A stretch of 64,000 nt of DNA, from the NCBI RefSeq assembly GCF_000621445.1, contig NZ_JHYI01000012.1, positions 124,001 to 188,000 on the forward strand, given 5' to 3'. Below are positions 1-8,126 of the stretch, one piece after another. Under the pieces are notes generated by a model. It made no database searches. It saw nothing but the letters and a program-made list of their open reading frames with translations, and was not told where the DNA came from. This DNA is from Alkalihalobacillus bogoriensis ATCC BAA-922 (GTDB lineage: Bacteria > Bacillota > Bacilli > Bacillales > Bacillaceae_F). Numbering within the stretch: the first letter of the stretch is position 1; each line of letters starts with the position of its first letter. The position numbers and the translations under genes are program-made.

Positions 1-292
1 GGCCAGCCCAATAGCCAAACTTAGATGATTCTTCACGAAATTGCAAATCTAAAAATGACTCTCTCACCCGTTGAACAGATCCCGCTTGTACCCCAGTCCC
101 TAACTGCCCAGGCATCATCGGACTATTTACAGATGGTGTTGGAAATCCTTGTGTTTGTTCAAAATTTACCCGTTGTCTCGTATAGCCAGGTGTATTGGCA
201 TTGGCTATATTATGTCCTGTCGTATGAAGGGCATATTGTTGTGTTGTCATTGCACGGCGTGCCGTTTCTAATGCATGAAAAGTTGATGTCAC
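1..292 (-). CDS. flgK: Flagellar hook-associated protein 1, N-terminal part (partial)
   Basis: The first 97 codons of FlgK, the hook-filament junction protein, run off the left edge of the window. The start is GTG at 290-292, eight bases after a TGGAGG site (plus-strand 301-306). The translation contains the conserved flagellar rod/hook N-terminal signature (ALETARRAM, then HNIANANTPGYTRQRV). This amphipathic N-terminal region forms the coiled-coil core of hook-associated proteins. It follows flgN by 25 bp on the same strand, matching the Bacillus order flgM-flgN-flgK. FlgN is the export chaperone for FlgK, so co-transcription is expected. Confidence 0.93.
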   Translation of the reverse strand, partial: MTSTFHALETARRAMTTQQYALHTTGHNIANANTPGYTRQRVNFEQTQGFPTPSVNSPMMPGQLGTGVQAGSVQRVRESFLDLQFREESSKFGYWAG

Positions 293-317
293 TCTTTATT
301 CCTCCACTCATTTTCGA

Positions 318-815
318 TTATGCTCTTGAATCAAAGATAGAACGGCTCGCTCCGCCTTCATACTGATTCGATTTTGGACGTTTGTAATTTACATCTTCAT
401 CTTGTTGCGGTGATAACATATCAAGGGAAAGGTTCACAAACCGCAACGAATCTTGAATTAATTGTTGGTTAAGTTCATTTTCTGCTTTTAATCCTTCAAT
501 TTCTTCCAATAATTCTTGTTGCAGTTTTTCCAACACCTCTTGTTCTTCTGGAGATGTCATTTGAATTAACTGTGCCATCGTTACGCCTTCTGTTACCAAT
601 CCCTTGCTATGCAAATACTGCTCAACAACAAACAATCGGTCTTGCTCTAATTTTTTTAGCTGTTGAATGACAACTGCCTCTTTTTTAATAAGCTGGTCAA
701 GAGCCGGCATATCACCTTTTTTTAACACTTCGGCTTTTTCTTTTGCTAGTTTCCGAAACGCTTGATGTACCGAGAGTAATTCTTGCAACACTTCAGCAAT
801 GTTCTTTGTTGACAT
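318..815 (-). CDS. flgN: Flagellar export chaperone FlgN
   Basis: This 165-residue, highly charged, helical protein has the FlgN size and fold signature: leucine/glutamate heptads throughout, LEELVSVHQAF-like N-terminus and KKGDMPALDQLIKKE. FlgN binds the C-terminal domains of FlgK and FlgL in the cytoplasm and hands them to the flagellar type III export gate. It lies between flgM (18 bp upstream) and flgK (25 bp downstream), as in B. subtilis (yvyG). The family assignment rests on context plus the charged coiled-coil composition, because FlgN sequences diverge quickly. Confidence 0.88.
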   Translation of the reverse strand: MSTKNIAEVLQELLSVHQAFRKLAKEKAEVLKKGDMPALDQLIKKEAVVIQQLKKLEQDRLFVVEQYLHSKGLVTEGVTMAQLIQMTSPEEQEVLEKLQQELLEEIEGLKAENELNQQLIQDSLRFVNLSLDMLSPQQDEDVNYKRPKSNQYEGGASRSIFDSRA

Positions 816-833
816 ACCGGTTCCTCCTTTTGC

Positions 834-1091
834 TTATTTCACCCAAAAATCAACGAATTTACTTGCTACTTTTTTCGGGTCAACATGATAGTCACCTGAA
901 GCAAGTTGTTCTTTAATTTGTTTCACTTTCTCTTCTCTTTCTAGTTCAATTCTTGAGCCTTTTTGCATCTCAATCGCTTCTTTCGAAATCTCTAGCTTGT
1001 CTGATTTTTTTGTTGCTTCGACAGCGGCTTGTTTTTCAATTTGTTTTTTATATGGATTGTTGTGTACGGGTTGAAAAGGATTAATTTTCAT
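834..1091 (-). CDS. flgM: Anti-sigma-28 factor FlgM
   Basis: An 85-residue protein starting MKINPFQPVH. A GTG three codons upstream overlaps the GAGGTGA Shine-Dalgarno, so ATG at 1089-1091 is the better start. FlgM binds sigma-D and blocks late flagellar transcription until it is secreted through the completed hook-basal body. The C-terminal half contains the typical short helices (VKQIKEQLASGDYHVDPKKVA) that contact sigma. A sigma-D-type promoter lies directly upstream, giving the classical negative-feedback loop. Confidence 0.93.
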   Translation of the reverse strand: MKINPFQPVHNNPYKKQIEKQAAVEATKKSDKLEISKEAIEMQKGSRIELEREEKVKQIKEQLASGDYHVDPKKVASKFVDFWVK

Positions 1092-1138
1092 GAGTATCAC
1101 CTCGTCTATGCCTTTTTTTCATTTTCCTCTTATTGATA

Positions 1139-1165
1139 TTATCGGCTAAAACTTAGGAAATGTTA
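1139..1165 (-). promoter_or_regulatory. Sigma-D (flagellar) promoter of flgM
   Basis: On the minus strand TAAC (plus 1162-1165) is followed after exactly 15 bp by GCCGATAA (plus 1139-1146). The sigma-D consensus is TAAA-N15-GCCGATAT. The site lies just after the yvyF stop and about 50 bp before the flgM start, where B. subtilis has its flgM sigma-D promoter. It would make flgM-flgN-flgK transcription independent of the competence operon upstream. Confidence 0.75.
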
Positions 1166-1170
1166 ACTTT

Positions 1171-1599
1171 TTATTTGTTAAGCCGGTCATTTAATGCTTC
1201 ATATGTCCGATATTTCGCATTTTCTTGTTGACGATTTCGTTCACGAACATCTTTCTCTGTTTGTTCAAGCTTTAATCCATCATTAATCGATTTTTTGCAA
1301 CCCGAACAAATTTTTCCTTCTTTAATCATTGTGCCACAAGTTGAACAAGGATATGAAAGGTTTGGAAAGTGGTTCACTTTTAAACGACCTTCACGGATAA
1401 ATCGATAAATATATTCTGCCTCTACATCCGTCGCTTGTGTAATTTCAACAACAGATGCCATCCGATTTTCTTTTTTTCGAATGTACGTATACACCGTTTG
1501 AAACATGACTTCAACTTCTTTATAACACTTATCACAAACAGAACGAAAAGCTTTCACAAATACATTTCCACATTTTGGACAATTCTCGATATTATTCAT
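1171..1599 (-). CDS. yvyF: YvyF family flagellar-operon zinc-ribbon protein
   Basis: This 142-residue protein belongs to the YvyF (TIGR03826-type) family found between comF and flgM in Bacillus. Two cysteine clusters are visible: CPKCGNVF with CDKCYKEV at the N-terminus, and CSTCGTMIKEG with CSGCKKSI near residue 100. These frame a small helical domain resembling a winged-helix/MerR-like fold (VEITQATDVEAEYIYRFIREGRL). The function is unknown; conserved neighbours link it to flagellar regulation. It follows comFC by 16 bp. Confidence 0.88.
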   Translation of the reverse strand: MNNIENCPKCGNVFVKAFRSVCDKCYKEVEVMFQTVYTYIRKKENRMASVVEITQATDVEAEYIYRFIREGRLKVNHFPNLSYPCSTCGTMIKEGKICSGCKKSINDGLKLEQTEKDVRERNRQQENAKYRTYEALNDRLNK

Positions 1600-1615
1600 G
1601 TCTTTCTCCCCTTCT

Positions 1616-2329
1616 TTATCCTCTTGCTATCGTTATGGAACGAATGGAGTTTGCTCCATAATGCTTTAACACTTTTCCAGCTTGTCTTACGGTTGAACCC
1701 GTTGTATATATATCATCTACAATAATAATATCGGCACTATGAATCAAAGTTTCCACTCCTTTTTTTATGGTAAATGGTGTTGTTTTTCCTAGTCGTTCAT
1801 TTCTCGACTTCTTACTTTGCTTTTCTTCATCAATCAAGCGTTCAAGCAAGCGATGGCATTCCGGTAAAATACGTGCCACTTCTTCTGCTTGATTAAATCC
1901 GCGCTCCCATAATCGTTCTTGACTTAAAGGGATAAAGGTGATGATATCGGCTTGAAAGTGTTTATCATACATGCTTTGTATACCATGATGAAACAATGTC
2001 GCTAATTCAACATCACCACGATATTTATAACGGGCAATGACTTCTTTTAAAAACTCGTTATATTCATACAAAGAGCGGTTTTGTTGTAATACCCCCGACC
2101 ATACTGCAGATTCATCCCAACGTTCGCAGTCATGGCAAAGATTCTCTTTGTAGTAACGTTCCTCTAACGTTGTAAGCATCCGTCCACATACTGTACAGAT
2201 GTCGCCGCTTATCTTGTTAAGCTTGTTTACACAAGCAGAACAAAGCTGTTCTTCCTCCCCTAACCCACAAACTGTACTCCAGCTGACCTGTTGCAGAAAT
2301 GGGGTATCACAATAGAGGCAGTAATTCAT
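1616..2329 (-). CDS. comFC: Competence protein ComFC, phosphoribosyltransferase-like
   Basis: This 237-residue protein has an N-terminal treble-clef of CxxC pairs (CLYCDTPF, CSACVNKL, CTVCGRML, CHDCERW). A type I phosphoribosyltransferase domain follows, with the PRPP-binding loop IIIVDDIYTTGST. ComFC/GntX-like proteins act with ComFA in uptake of transforming single-stranded DNA. The gene begins four bases after the comFA stop, so the two are translationally linked. Confidence 0.93.
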   Translation of the reverse strand: MNYCLYCDTPFLQQVSWSTVCGLGEEEQLCSACVNKLNKISGDICTVCGRMLTTLEERYYKENLCHDCERWDESAVWSGVLQQNRSLYEYNEFLKEVIARYKYRGDVELATLFHHGIQSMYDKHFQADIITFIPLSQERLWERGFNQAEEVARILPECHRLLERLIDEEKQSKKSRNERLGKTTPFTIKKGVETLIHSADIIIVDDIYTTGSTVRQAGKVLKHYGANSIRSITIARG

Positions 2330-2332
2330 TTT

Positions 2333-3805
2333 CTATTCTCCTTTATTCATATATTCGATATGTTTTTTTGCCGCCACCATGGCTTTCGTTTTCCCATAAT
2401 GAAATAAACAAATATCACCCGTAGGATATGTTGCACTTCTCCCGACGCGTCCCGCGATTTGAACAATCGCTGCTTCTGTAAATACTTCATCTTCTGCACC
2501 AAGAATAGCCACATCAATATTTGGTACAGTAACACCCCTCTCTAAAATCGTTGTCGTAATTAAAAGTTGAATTTCATTCGCTCGAAATTTCTTCACTTTT
2601 TCATGACGGTCTGGGTCTTCTGCATACACTCCTTCACAATCAATGTTTTTGACTTTTAAAATATGAGTGACATCAAACACGTGTTGGATAGACGGGACAA
2701 ATAAAAACATTTGCTTTTGTTTTTGGATTCGTTGTTCACACCAGGACACAACGTTTTTTGGGAGTTTTTGTTTTTGTAGTTGTTTTTGCCAATGACCACA
2801 CCATTGAAATCTCGGTACAGATAAGGGGAACCCATGATAGCGCCGTTTTATTGTTATTGCTTTTAATGAGTGTTGTTTTACTTGTTGTTTTAAAGAGCGT
2901 GAAGGAGTAGCTGTTAATAAAATTTGAGAAGAGGAAGGCTTTTTTGCTTTTTCAACAGCATAGGAAAGGCTTTTATCAAAAGAGAAAGGGAAAGCATCAA
3001 CTTCATCAATAATCATGACATCAAACATGTGATAAAAACGCAGAAGTTGATGTGTCGTTGTAAGGTAAAGTCGGCCGCTCTCTGATTTTTGTGGACTTCC
3101 TCCATATAAGGAAACGAGGTTTGTTTTTGGAAAAGCTGATTTAAATCTAGGAGTTAACTCAAGAACAACATCTGTCCTTGGGGTGGCAAGCGCGATTCGT
3201 TTACCCGCTTGTAAGGCGGTTTTGATCCCTTGAAAAAGGAGTTCGGTTTTCCCCGCCCCACAAACAGCCCAAATGAGAATGTTGTCATTTTCTTGTATTG
3301 TTTGTTCAATCGCAGCTGATGCGTGTTCTTGGCGAGGAGATAATGTCCCTTGCCAGTCTAATATGTCTTCCATTTTTGCATCTGGGGGCGGACCTGTCCA
3401 TGAGAAAAGCGGCGTACATTGTGAGATTCGGCCGAGCATAATACAGTGGCGACAATATATACATTTGCACTCGCACCTAGCACACTGGAATGTGGCAAAC
3501 TTTCTTTTTTCACGATTCCCACAACGGTTACATACCGTTTGGTTGTTTTGTGGAGTGATGCCACGGTGATATTGGATATAGCCGTTTTCATAGTGGAGTT
3601 GTAATTCTTCGATGGAGAAAGGGAGTTCATCAAATGTGAGTTGTTTTCCATAGAGGATTTGTTGTAATTGCTCGTTACATGAAAACGAAAGATTGAGTTG
3701 GTGTGGCTTAATCGAATCGATATGTGAGATTGGTACAGCCTGTGAGTGAAATGGAGAAAAAAAAGAGGGAGTAAGGAAACCTTCCGGTGAGGAGATGAAG
3801 CGCAA
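2333..3805 (-). CDS. comFA: Competence DNA-uptake helicase ComFA
   Basis: A 490-residue DEAD-type ATPase that drives transforming DNA through the ComEC channel. Features: a four-cysteine zinc module (CNRCGNREKR, CARCECKCIYCRHC) around residues 90-125, Walker A CGAGKTELLF near 180, the DExD box IIDEVDAFPFS near 265, and a C-terminal helicase domain with TTTILERGVTVPN and the QIAGRVGRS motif VI. I place the start at TTG 3803-3805, seven bases after AAAGGAG. An in-frame TTG six codons upstream overlaps that Shine-Dalgarno. Four-box repeat A occupies the region 50-230 bp upstream. Confidence 0.93.
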   Translation of the reverse strand: MRFISSPEGFLTPSFFSPFHSQAVPISHIDSIKPHQLNLSFSCNEQLQQILYGKQLTFDELPFSIEELQLHYENGYIQYHRGITPQNNQTVCNRCGNREKRKFATFQCARCECKCIYCRHCIMLGRISQCTPLFSWTGPPPDAKMEDILDWQGTLSPRQEHASAAIEQTIQENDNILIWAVCGAGKTELLFQGIKTALQAGKRIALATPRTDVVLELTPRFKSAFPKTNLVSLYGGSPQKSESGRLYLTTTHQLLRFYHMFDVMIIDEVDAFPFSFDKSLSYAVEKAKKPSSSQILLTATPSRSLKQQVKQHSLKAITIKRRYHGFPLSVPRFQWCGHWQKQLQKQKLPKNVVSWCEQRIQKQKQMFLFVPSIQHVFDVTHILKVKNIDCEGVYAEDPDRHEKVKKFRANEIQLLITTTILERGVTVPNIDVAILGAEDEVFTEAAIVQIAGRVGRSATYPTGDICLFHYGKTKAMVAAKKHIEYMNKGE

Positions 3806-3856
3806 AGGGAAAACTCCTTTCAAATTAATGTATTAGGTGAGCAAGTGAAAATCTAA

Positions 3857-4036
3857 CGGACCTCCGATCCGCTATTTTAGTCATTTATCCTATTTTTCAG
3901 AAGCTATCAGACATCTGTTCCGTTATCTCTGGAAAAAACAAGGATTCAGGCGCCATTTTGGCCAAATAAGAGAACTGATGTCCGATACGACAAGAAAACA
4001 CCCCGATTTTCATAAAATAAACGGTACATATGTCCG
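3857..4036. repeat. Four-box intergenic repeat, copy A
   Basis: Boxes at 3857-3874 (degenerate), 3908-3925, 3967-3987 and 4018-4036. The first two read CGGACAT.TGTTCCGTTA-like, the last two are the reverse complement type. Box starts are 51, 59 and 51 bp apart, identical to the other copies. It fills most of the comFA-degV intergenic gap of 314 bp. No other feature was recognised in that gap. Confidence 0.8.
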
Positions 4037-4119
4037 CACGGCCTCACCCTAGACCCCAACGCCAAACACACAAAAAGAAAAGCACACAAACTAATCGTTG
4101 CATGCTCCTCTTAGGATGA

Positions 4120-4968
4120 TTATTTAACTGTGTTCCAACCGATGCCAATACTACCTTCACCAAGATGTGTTCCAATAACCGGGCCGAAATAGCTTAATGA
4201 TACTTTTGCATTCGGATATTTTTCTTGTAATTCGGTTACAATCTCTTGGCCTTTTTCTTCACAGTTTGCGTGAATCACTGAAATCTGCCATGAACCATTA
4301 GAAACATCTTCGTCTAACATTGTATAAATTTTGCCGAGTGCTTTTTTCGCTGTTCTCACTTTTTCAAACGGCACGATTTTTCCTTCAACGAAATGTAAAA
4401 TCGGTTTAATTTTTAATAAGCTTCCAACAACAAGCTGAGCAGCATTTAAACGGCCACCACGGTGCAAATGATTTAAATCATCAACAACAAAATATGCTTT
4501 TCCTGTTGTTTTCATTTCTTCAAGCCTTTCTAAAATAGCATTCACTGGCTTCCCTTCTTTTGCAAGGGATGCTGCTTCTACTACAAAAAAGCCTTGTGGT
4601 GAACAGCTAATTTCAGAATCAAACACGTGAACATTGATGCCTTCTACCATTCCTGTTGCGCTAACTGCTGTTTGGAATGTACCACTAATGCCACTTGATA
4701 AGTGAATCGAAATGACATCCTCATAACCTTCTGTTTTTAATTGTTCAAACAAATTCACGAATAAACCGATCGCAGGTTGAGAAGTTTTCGGAAACTTATC
4801 TTCCGCTTTCATCATCGCATAGAACTCATCAGTCGTCATATCGACGCCTTCTTGGTAAGACTCTTCGCCGATGACGACATTTAACGGTACAACGTGAATA
4901 TCGAGCTCATCAATGACTTGTTGTGGTAAATAAGCGGTACTGTCGGTGATAACGGCAATTTTACTCAT
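4120..4968 (-). CDS. degV: DegV family fatty-acid-binding protein
   Basis: A 282-residue DegV/FakB fold protein. Signatures are VITDSTAYLPQ at the N-terminus, the SQPA motif (KTSQPAIG) with the lipid-binding serine, SSGISGT (SSGISGTFQTA), and GGRLNAAQ near residue 170. Members bind a fatty acid and present it to FakA for phosphorylation. The preferred start is ATG 4966-4968, eight bases after GAGG; an ATG two codons earlier is too close to the site. The location between comFA and degU matches B. subtilis. Confidence 0.93.
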   Translation of the reverse strand: MSKIAVITDSTAYLPQQVIDELDIHVVPLNVVIGEESYQEGVDMTTDEFYAMMKAEDKFPKTSQPAIGLFVNLFEQLKTEGYEDVISIHLSSGISGTFQTAVSATGMVEGINVHVFDSEISCSPQGFFVVEAASLAKEGKPVNAILERLEEMKTTGKAYFVVDDLNHLHRGGRLNAAQLVVGSLLKIKPILHFVEGKIVPFEKVRTAKKALGKIYTMLDEDVSNGSWQISVIHANCEEKGQEIVTELQEKYPNAKVSLSYFGPVIGTHLGEGSIGIGWNTVK

Positions 4969-5120
4969 ATGCATTTCCTCTCTTTTCTCTATATACTTGT
5001 CCCTTATTCATTACTATTACATTCTAGTGTACTGTATTCACCAAAAGATTGCGATTATCCTCTCTCATTTTTACAAATGCTTACACTATTGTAAAATACC
5101 TTCTGTCAGAAACTTTTGTA

Positions 5121-5157
5121 CCAAAACAAAAAGGACAAACAGAATGTCTGCCCTTTT
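5121..5157 (-). terminator. Rho-independent terminator of degSU
   Basis: On the minus strand AAAAGGGCAGACA pairs, with G-U wobbles, to TGTTTGTCCTTTT, followed by a T-run. It starts ten bases after the degU stop. Confidence 0.75.
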
Positions 5158-5166
5158 GCTGTCAGC

Positions 5167-5868
5167 TTAATTTACTTTAACCCATCCATTTTTAATAGAC
5201 TCGACAACTGCTTGTGTTCGATCGTTTACATTCATTTTTTGTAAAATATTACTTACATGGTTTTTAACTGTTTTTTCACTAATATATAATGCTTCTCCGA
5301 TCATTCGGTTGCTATGTCCATCCGTCATAAGCTGTAATACTTCACACTCACGACGAGTTAAAATATGTAGAGGTTTACGGTACTCAACCTCTTTAAATCC
5401 AATTTCTGTTTCGTCATTTTCATCTTCTTGAGCAAGACGTCTATATTCATTAATTAAATTGTGAGTGACTTTTGGATGAATGTACGCTCCGCCAGCACCA
5501 ACAACTTTTACAGCCTCAATTAAAGCATCCGCATCCATTTCTTTTAAAAGGTATCCAGCTGCCCCTGTTTTTAATACATGTGTTACATATGTTTCATCAT
5601 CATGAATCGATAAAATAAGAACTTTTACATCTGGGTAACGGTCAATAAGCTCACGAGTCGCTTCTACTCCATTAACTTGTGGCATATTAATGTCCATTAA
5701 AATTACGTCAGGTTGGTATTCTTCCACAAGATCGACCGCTACTGCTCCATCTTCACCTTCTGCAACAACTTCAAAACCTGCTTCCATCGCTAAAATCCGT
5801 TTTACACCTTCACGGAATAATTGATGGTCATCAATAATTACAATACGAATGATATCTTGTTCATTCAT
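5167..5868 (-). CDS. degU: Two-component response regulator DegU
   Basis: A 233-residue NarL/LuxR-type response regulator that controls exoenzymes, competence and motility. The receiver domain has the acidic pair [12 protein letters not shown], the phosphoacceptor Asp59 in LMDINMP and the switch lysine in YLLKEMD. The C-terminal LuxR helix-turn-helix is [18 protein letters not shown]...[13 protein letters not shown]. Start ATG 5866-5868 follows GAGGTGA by five bases; a GTG three codons upstream lies inside the site. It follows degS by 82 bp. Confidence 0.96.
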   Translation of the reverse strand: MNEQDIIRIVIIDDHQLFREGVKRILAMEAGFEVVAEGEDGAVAVDLVEEYQPDVILMDINMPQVNGVEATRELIDRYPDVKVLILSIHDDETYVTHVLKTGAAGYLLKEMDADALIEAVKVVGAGGAYIHPKVTHNLINEYRRLAQEDENDETEIGFKEVEYRKPLHILTRRECEVLQLMTDGHSNRMIGEALYISEKTVKNHVSNILQKMNVNDRTQAVVESIKNGWVKVN

Positions 5869-5950
5869 TTCTTTCACCTCTTCACCTTAGTCATCAACTT
5901 TATCTTTTTTCTTATTTACTTACTGTTACTACCATATATATCGACAAGCT

Positions 5951-7087
5951 TTACTCGGTAATCAATGGGACTGAAATAAAAATTGTAGTACCGACATTTA
6001 ACTTGGAACTAATTTTAATTTCGCCTTTTAACATATTCACTCTTTCTTTCATACCTATAATGCCAAATGAACCTTCTTTCTTTTCATTTAAATCAAACCC
6101 ACTGCCATCATCTTTAATAAAAATCACAGCACGCTTTTCTGAGATTTCAATTTTCACTTCAATTTCAGTAGGGTTAGCGTGTTTACTAGCATTTTGTACA
6201 GATTCCTGCACTAGGCGAAACAGGGCAACTTCAAGCTGCTGAGAAAGCCTTTGTTCTTTCCCAATATTCCGGAAACGAACTTTAATTTTTGTATGCTCGG
6301 CAAATGTTTTTAAATACTTTGATAATGTAGGTACAAGTCCTAAATCATCTAACGCCATTGGCCGCAAGTCATAAATAATTCGACGAACTTCAGCCAATGA
6401 AGCTTTTACCATAATCCGCAAATCACGAATTTCTCGTAAGGCCTCTTCAATTCCTTTTTCATTATAAATCCGTTCGACAATTTCAGAACGTAAAAGAATA
6501 TTGGCCATCATTTGAGCTGGACCATCATGAATTTCTCTCGATAGTCTTTTTCTTTCATCCTCTTGAGCCTCAATGATTTTTAGACCAAATTCTTGCTTTT
6601 CCTTTGCGTCCTCAACAATTTCGCCAAATTGTCGCAAATCTCCTGCTAGAAAATTGTAAACGACTGACATTTGTGTCGATAATGTTTCTGAACGCTCAAT
6701 CGTGTCTTTTAACGTGAGCAATCTTCTTTCTATTGTATCTCTACGATCACGTAATTGTTTTTCCTCTTGACGTAATATCGCTAACTGGACTTGATATTCA
6801 TTTGCTTGTTCGTATGCTGTACGCACCTCTTCGTTTGTGAATTTATTGAAATTCTTACTTACTTCCACTAATCGAGATCTCGCTAATTTAGCATGAACAT
6901 CTGTACGATCGGCTCTATCAATTAATTCGCCTACTTTCAGACGAACCTCGACAAGTTCCTTCTCAAGCTCTTGATATTCATTCCGTGAATGTTCCCCAAT
7001 TTTAAAAATTTCTTCACGACTAGCTCCAACCGTATCAATCGTCTTTGTAATTATCTGTTCCAACATCTGCTTTTCCGACAAAGACAA
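5951..7087 (-). CDS. degS: Sensor histidine kinase DegS
   Basis: A 378-residue cytoplasmic kinase (B. subtilis DegS is 385). An N-terminal coiled-coil sensor region (residues 1-170) precedes the HisKA_3 dimerisation box RLSREIHDGPAQMMAN, whose His is the phosphoacceptor. A GHKL ATPase domain follows, with N-box QESVQNASKHA and G-boxes DDGSGFD and GMKERV. There is no membrane segment. The longest open frame starts far upstream at 7243, but homology begins near LSLSEKQM. TTG at 7085-7087, six bases after AGAGGG, is the likely start (TTG 7079-7081 is the alternative). Confidence 0.94.
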   Translation of the reverse strand: MSLSEKQMLEQIITKTIDTVGASREEIFKIGEHSRNEYQELEKELVEVRLKVGELIDRADRTDVHAKLARSRLVEVSKNFNKFTNEEVRTAYEQANEYQVQLAILRQEEKQLRDRRDTIERRLLTLKDTIERSETLSTQMSVVYNFLAGDLRQFGEIVEDAKEKQEFGLKIIEAQEDERKRLSREIHDGPAQMMANILLRSEIVERIYNEKGIEEALREIRDLRIMVKASLAEVRRIIYDLRPMALDDLGLVPTLSKYLKTFAEHTKIKVRFRNIGKEQRLSQQLEVALFRLVQESVQNASKHANPTEIEVKIEISEKRAVIFIKDDGSGFDLNEKKEGSFGIIGMKERVNMLKGEIKISSKLNVGTTIFISVPLITE

Positions 7088-7202
7088 CCACCACCCTCTA
7101 TAGTTACATTCATTATCATATATAAAATCTATTAACATCCGAAAACCTTTCGAATCGATAATAAAATAATAGATTACATGGATTTGGTTTTTTCGATGTA
7201 AT

Positions 7203-7266
7203 ATGATAATTTTATCATAATTATTTGAGTGGTAAATTGACAAATTTAGCTTACCACTCTTATATT
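7203..7266. promoter_or_regulatory. Overlapping divergent promoters (degS / yvyE) with a central palindrome
   Basis: Plus strand: TTGACA (7237-7242) and TATATT (7261-7266), spacing 18, directed to yvyE. Minus strand: TTGTCA (7243-7238) and TATGAT (7219-7214), spacing 18, directed to degS. The two -35 boxes share five of six base pairs. They lie within a perfect 9-bp inverted repeat, GAGTGGTAA (7227-7235) and TTACCACTC (7251-7259), with a 15-bp spacer. A second inverted repeat, ATGATAA-TT-TTATCAT (7203-7218), covers the degS -10. Confidence 0.65.
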
Positions 7267-7322
7267 ACATCTTTGTTTCTAATTTGTGTAAAAATATGAG
7301 ACAGAATTTGGAGGGTTTCCTA

Positions 7323-7955
7323 GTGCTTACATCCTATTATACAGTGAAAAAATCAGGGGAACACGAAATCAGCATTCAAAAATCACGCTTTATTACCTAT
7401 ATTAATCGAGTGAAAAATGAGCAAGAAGCCTTGGACTTTATTACAACAATAAAAAAGAAACATGCTGATGCCAATCATAACTGTTCTGCTTATGTTATTG
7501 GTGAACATGATGAAATCCAAAAAGCAAATGATGATGGTGAACCAACAGGAACAGCAGGTGTTCCGATTCTTGACGTATTAAAAAAACGGAAACTAAAAGA
7601 TACGGTTGTTGTTGTGACAAGATATTTTGGTGGCATTAAATTAGGAGCAGGTGGGTTAATTCGCGCATATAGTGGTGCAACAAGCGAAGGGCTCCAAGCG
7701 ATTGGTATTGTCGAACGGAAATTAATGCAAATCATGAAAACGTCAATCGACTATCACTGGTTAGGTAAAGTCGAAAACGAACTGCGTCACTCACAGTACC
7801 CCCTAAAGGAAATTCATTATTTAGATCAAGTTCATGTCGAAACATATGTGCCATTTGAGGAACAAGACTCATTTTTAGATTGGATGACGAATGTAACAAA
7901 TGGTCAATGCATAATAGTGAAGGAAGACATCGACTATTTAGAGGAGGATATGTAA
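7323..7955 (+). CDS. yvyE: YigZ/IMPACT family protein YvyE
   Basis: A 210-residue UPF0029/IMPACT family protein. Conserved stretches are SRFITYINRV, HNCSAYVIGE, NDDGEPTGTAGVP and RYFGGIKLGAGGLIRAYS, followed by a C-terminal DUF1949-type ferredoxin-like domain. Bacterial members have been linked to nucleic acid binding or translational stress; the physiological role is unsettled. The start is GTG 7323-7325, seven bases after GGAGGG. It is transcribed divergently from degS, as in B. subtilis. Confidence 0.94.
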   Translation: MLTSYYTVKKSGEHEISIQKSRFITYINRVKNEQEALDFITTIKKKHADANHNCSAYVIGEHDEIQKANDDGEPTGTAGVPILDVLKKRKLKDTVVVVTRYFGGIKLGAGGLIRAYSGATSEGLQAIGIVERKLMQIMKTSIDYHWLGKVENELRHSQYPLKEIHYLDQVHVETYVPFEEQDSFLDWMTNVTNGQCIIVKEDIDYLEEDM

Positions 7956-8126
7956 CGGCTTTCTTTCTAGTTGATCCTAGTTTTTACTAAATCTACTGAT
8001 TTCGATAGATAAAAACAAAAAATACAAATATATTACAATATCTATGTTTCTCTTTACGACAATGTAATTCTCCTTTAGAATAGTGGAAGGTTTTATTTTA
8101 TATTAGCGAAAAGAGGAATTTATAAA

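Noticed and set aside
2347-3651. Short open frames inside comFA in other frames
   Set aside because: They are shadows of the comFA coding sequence with no ribosome site or recognisable product.
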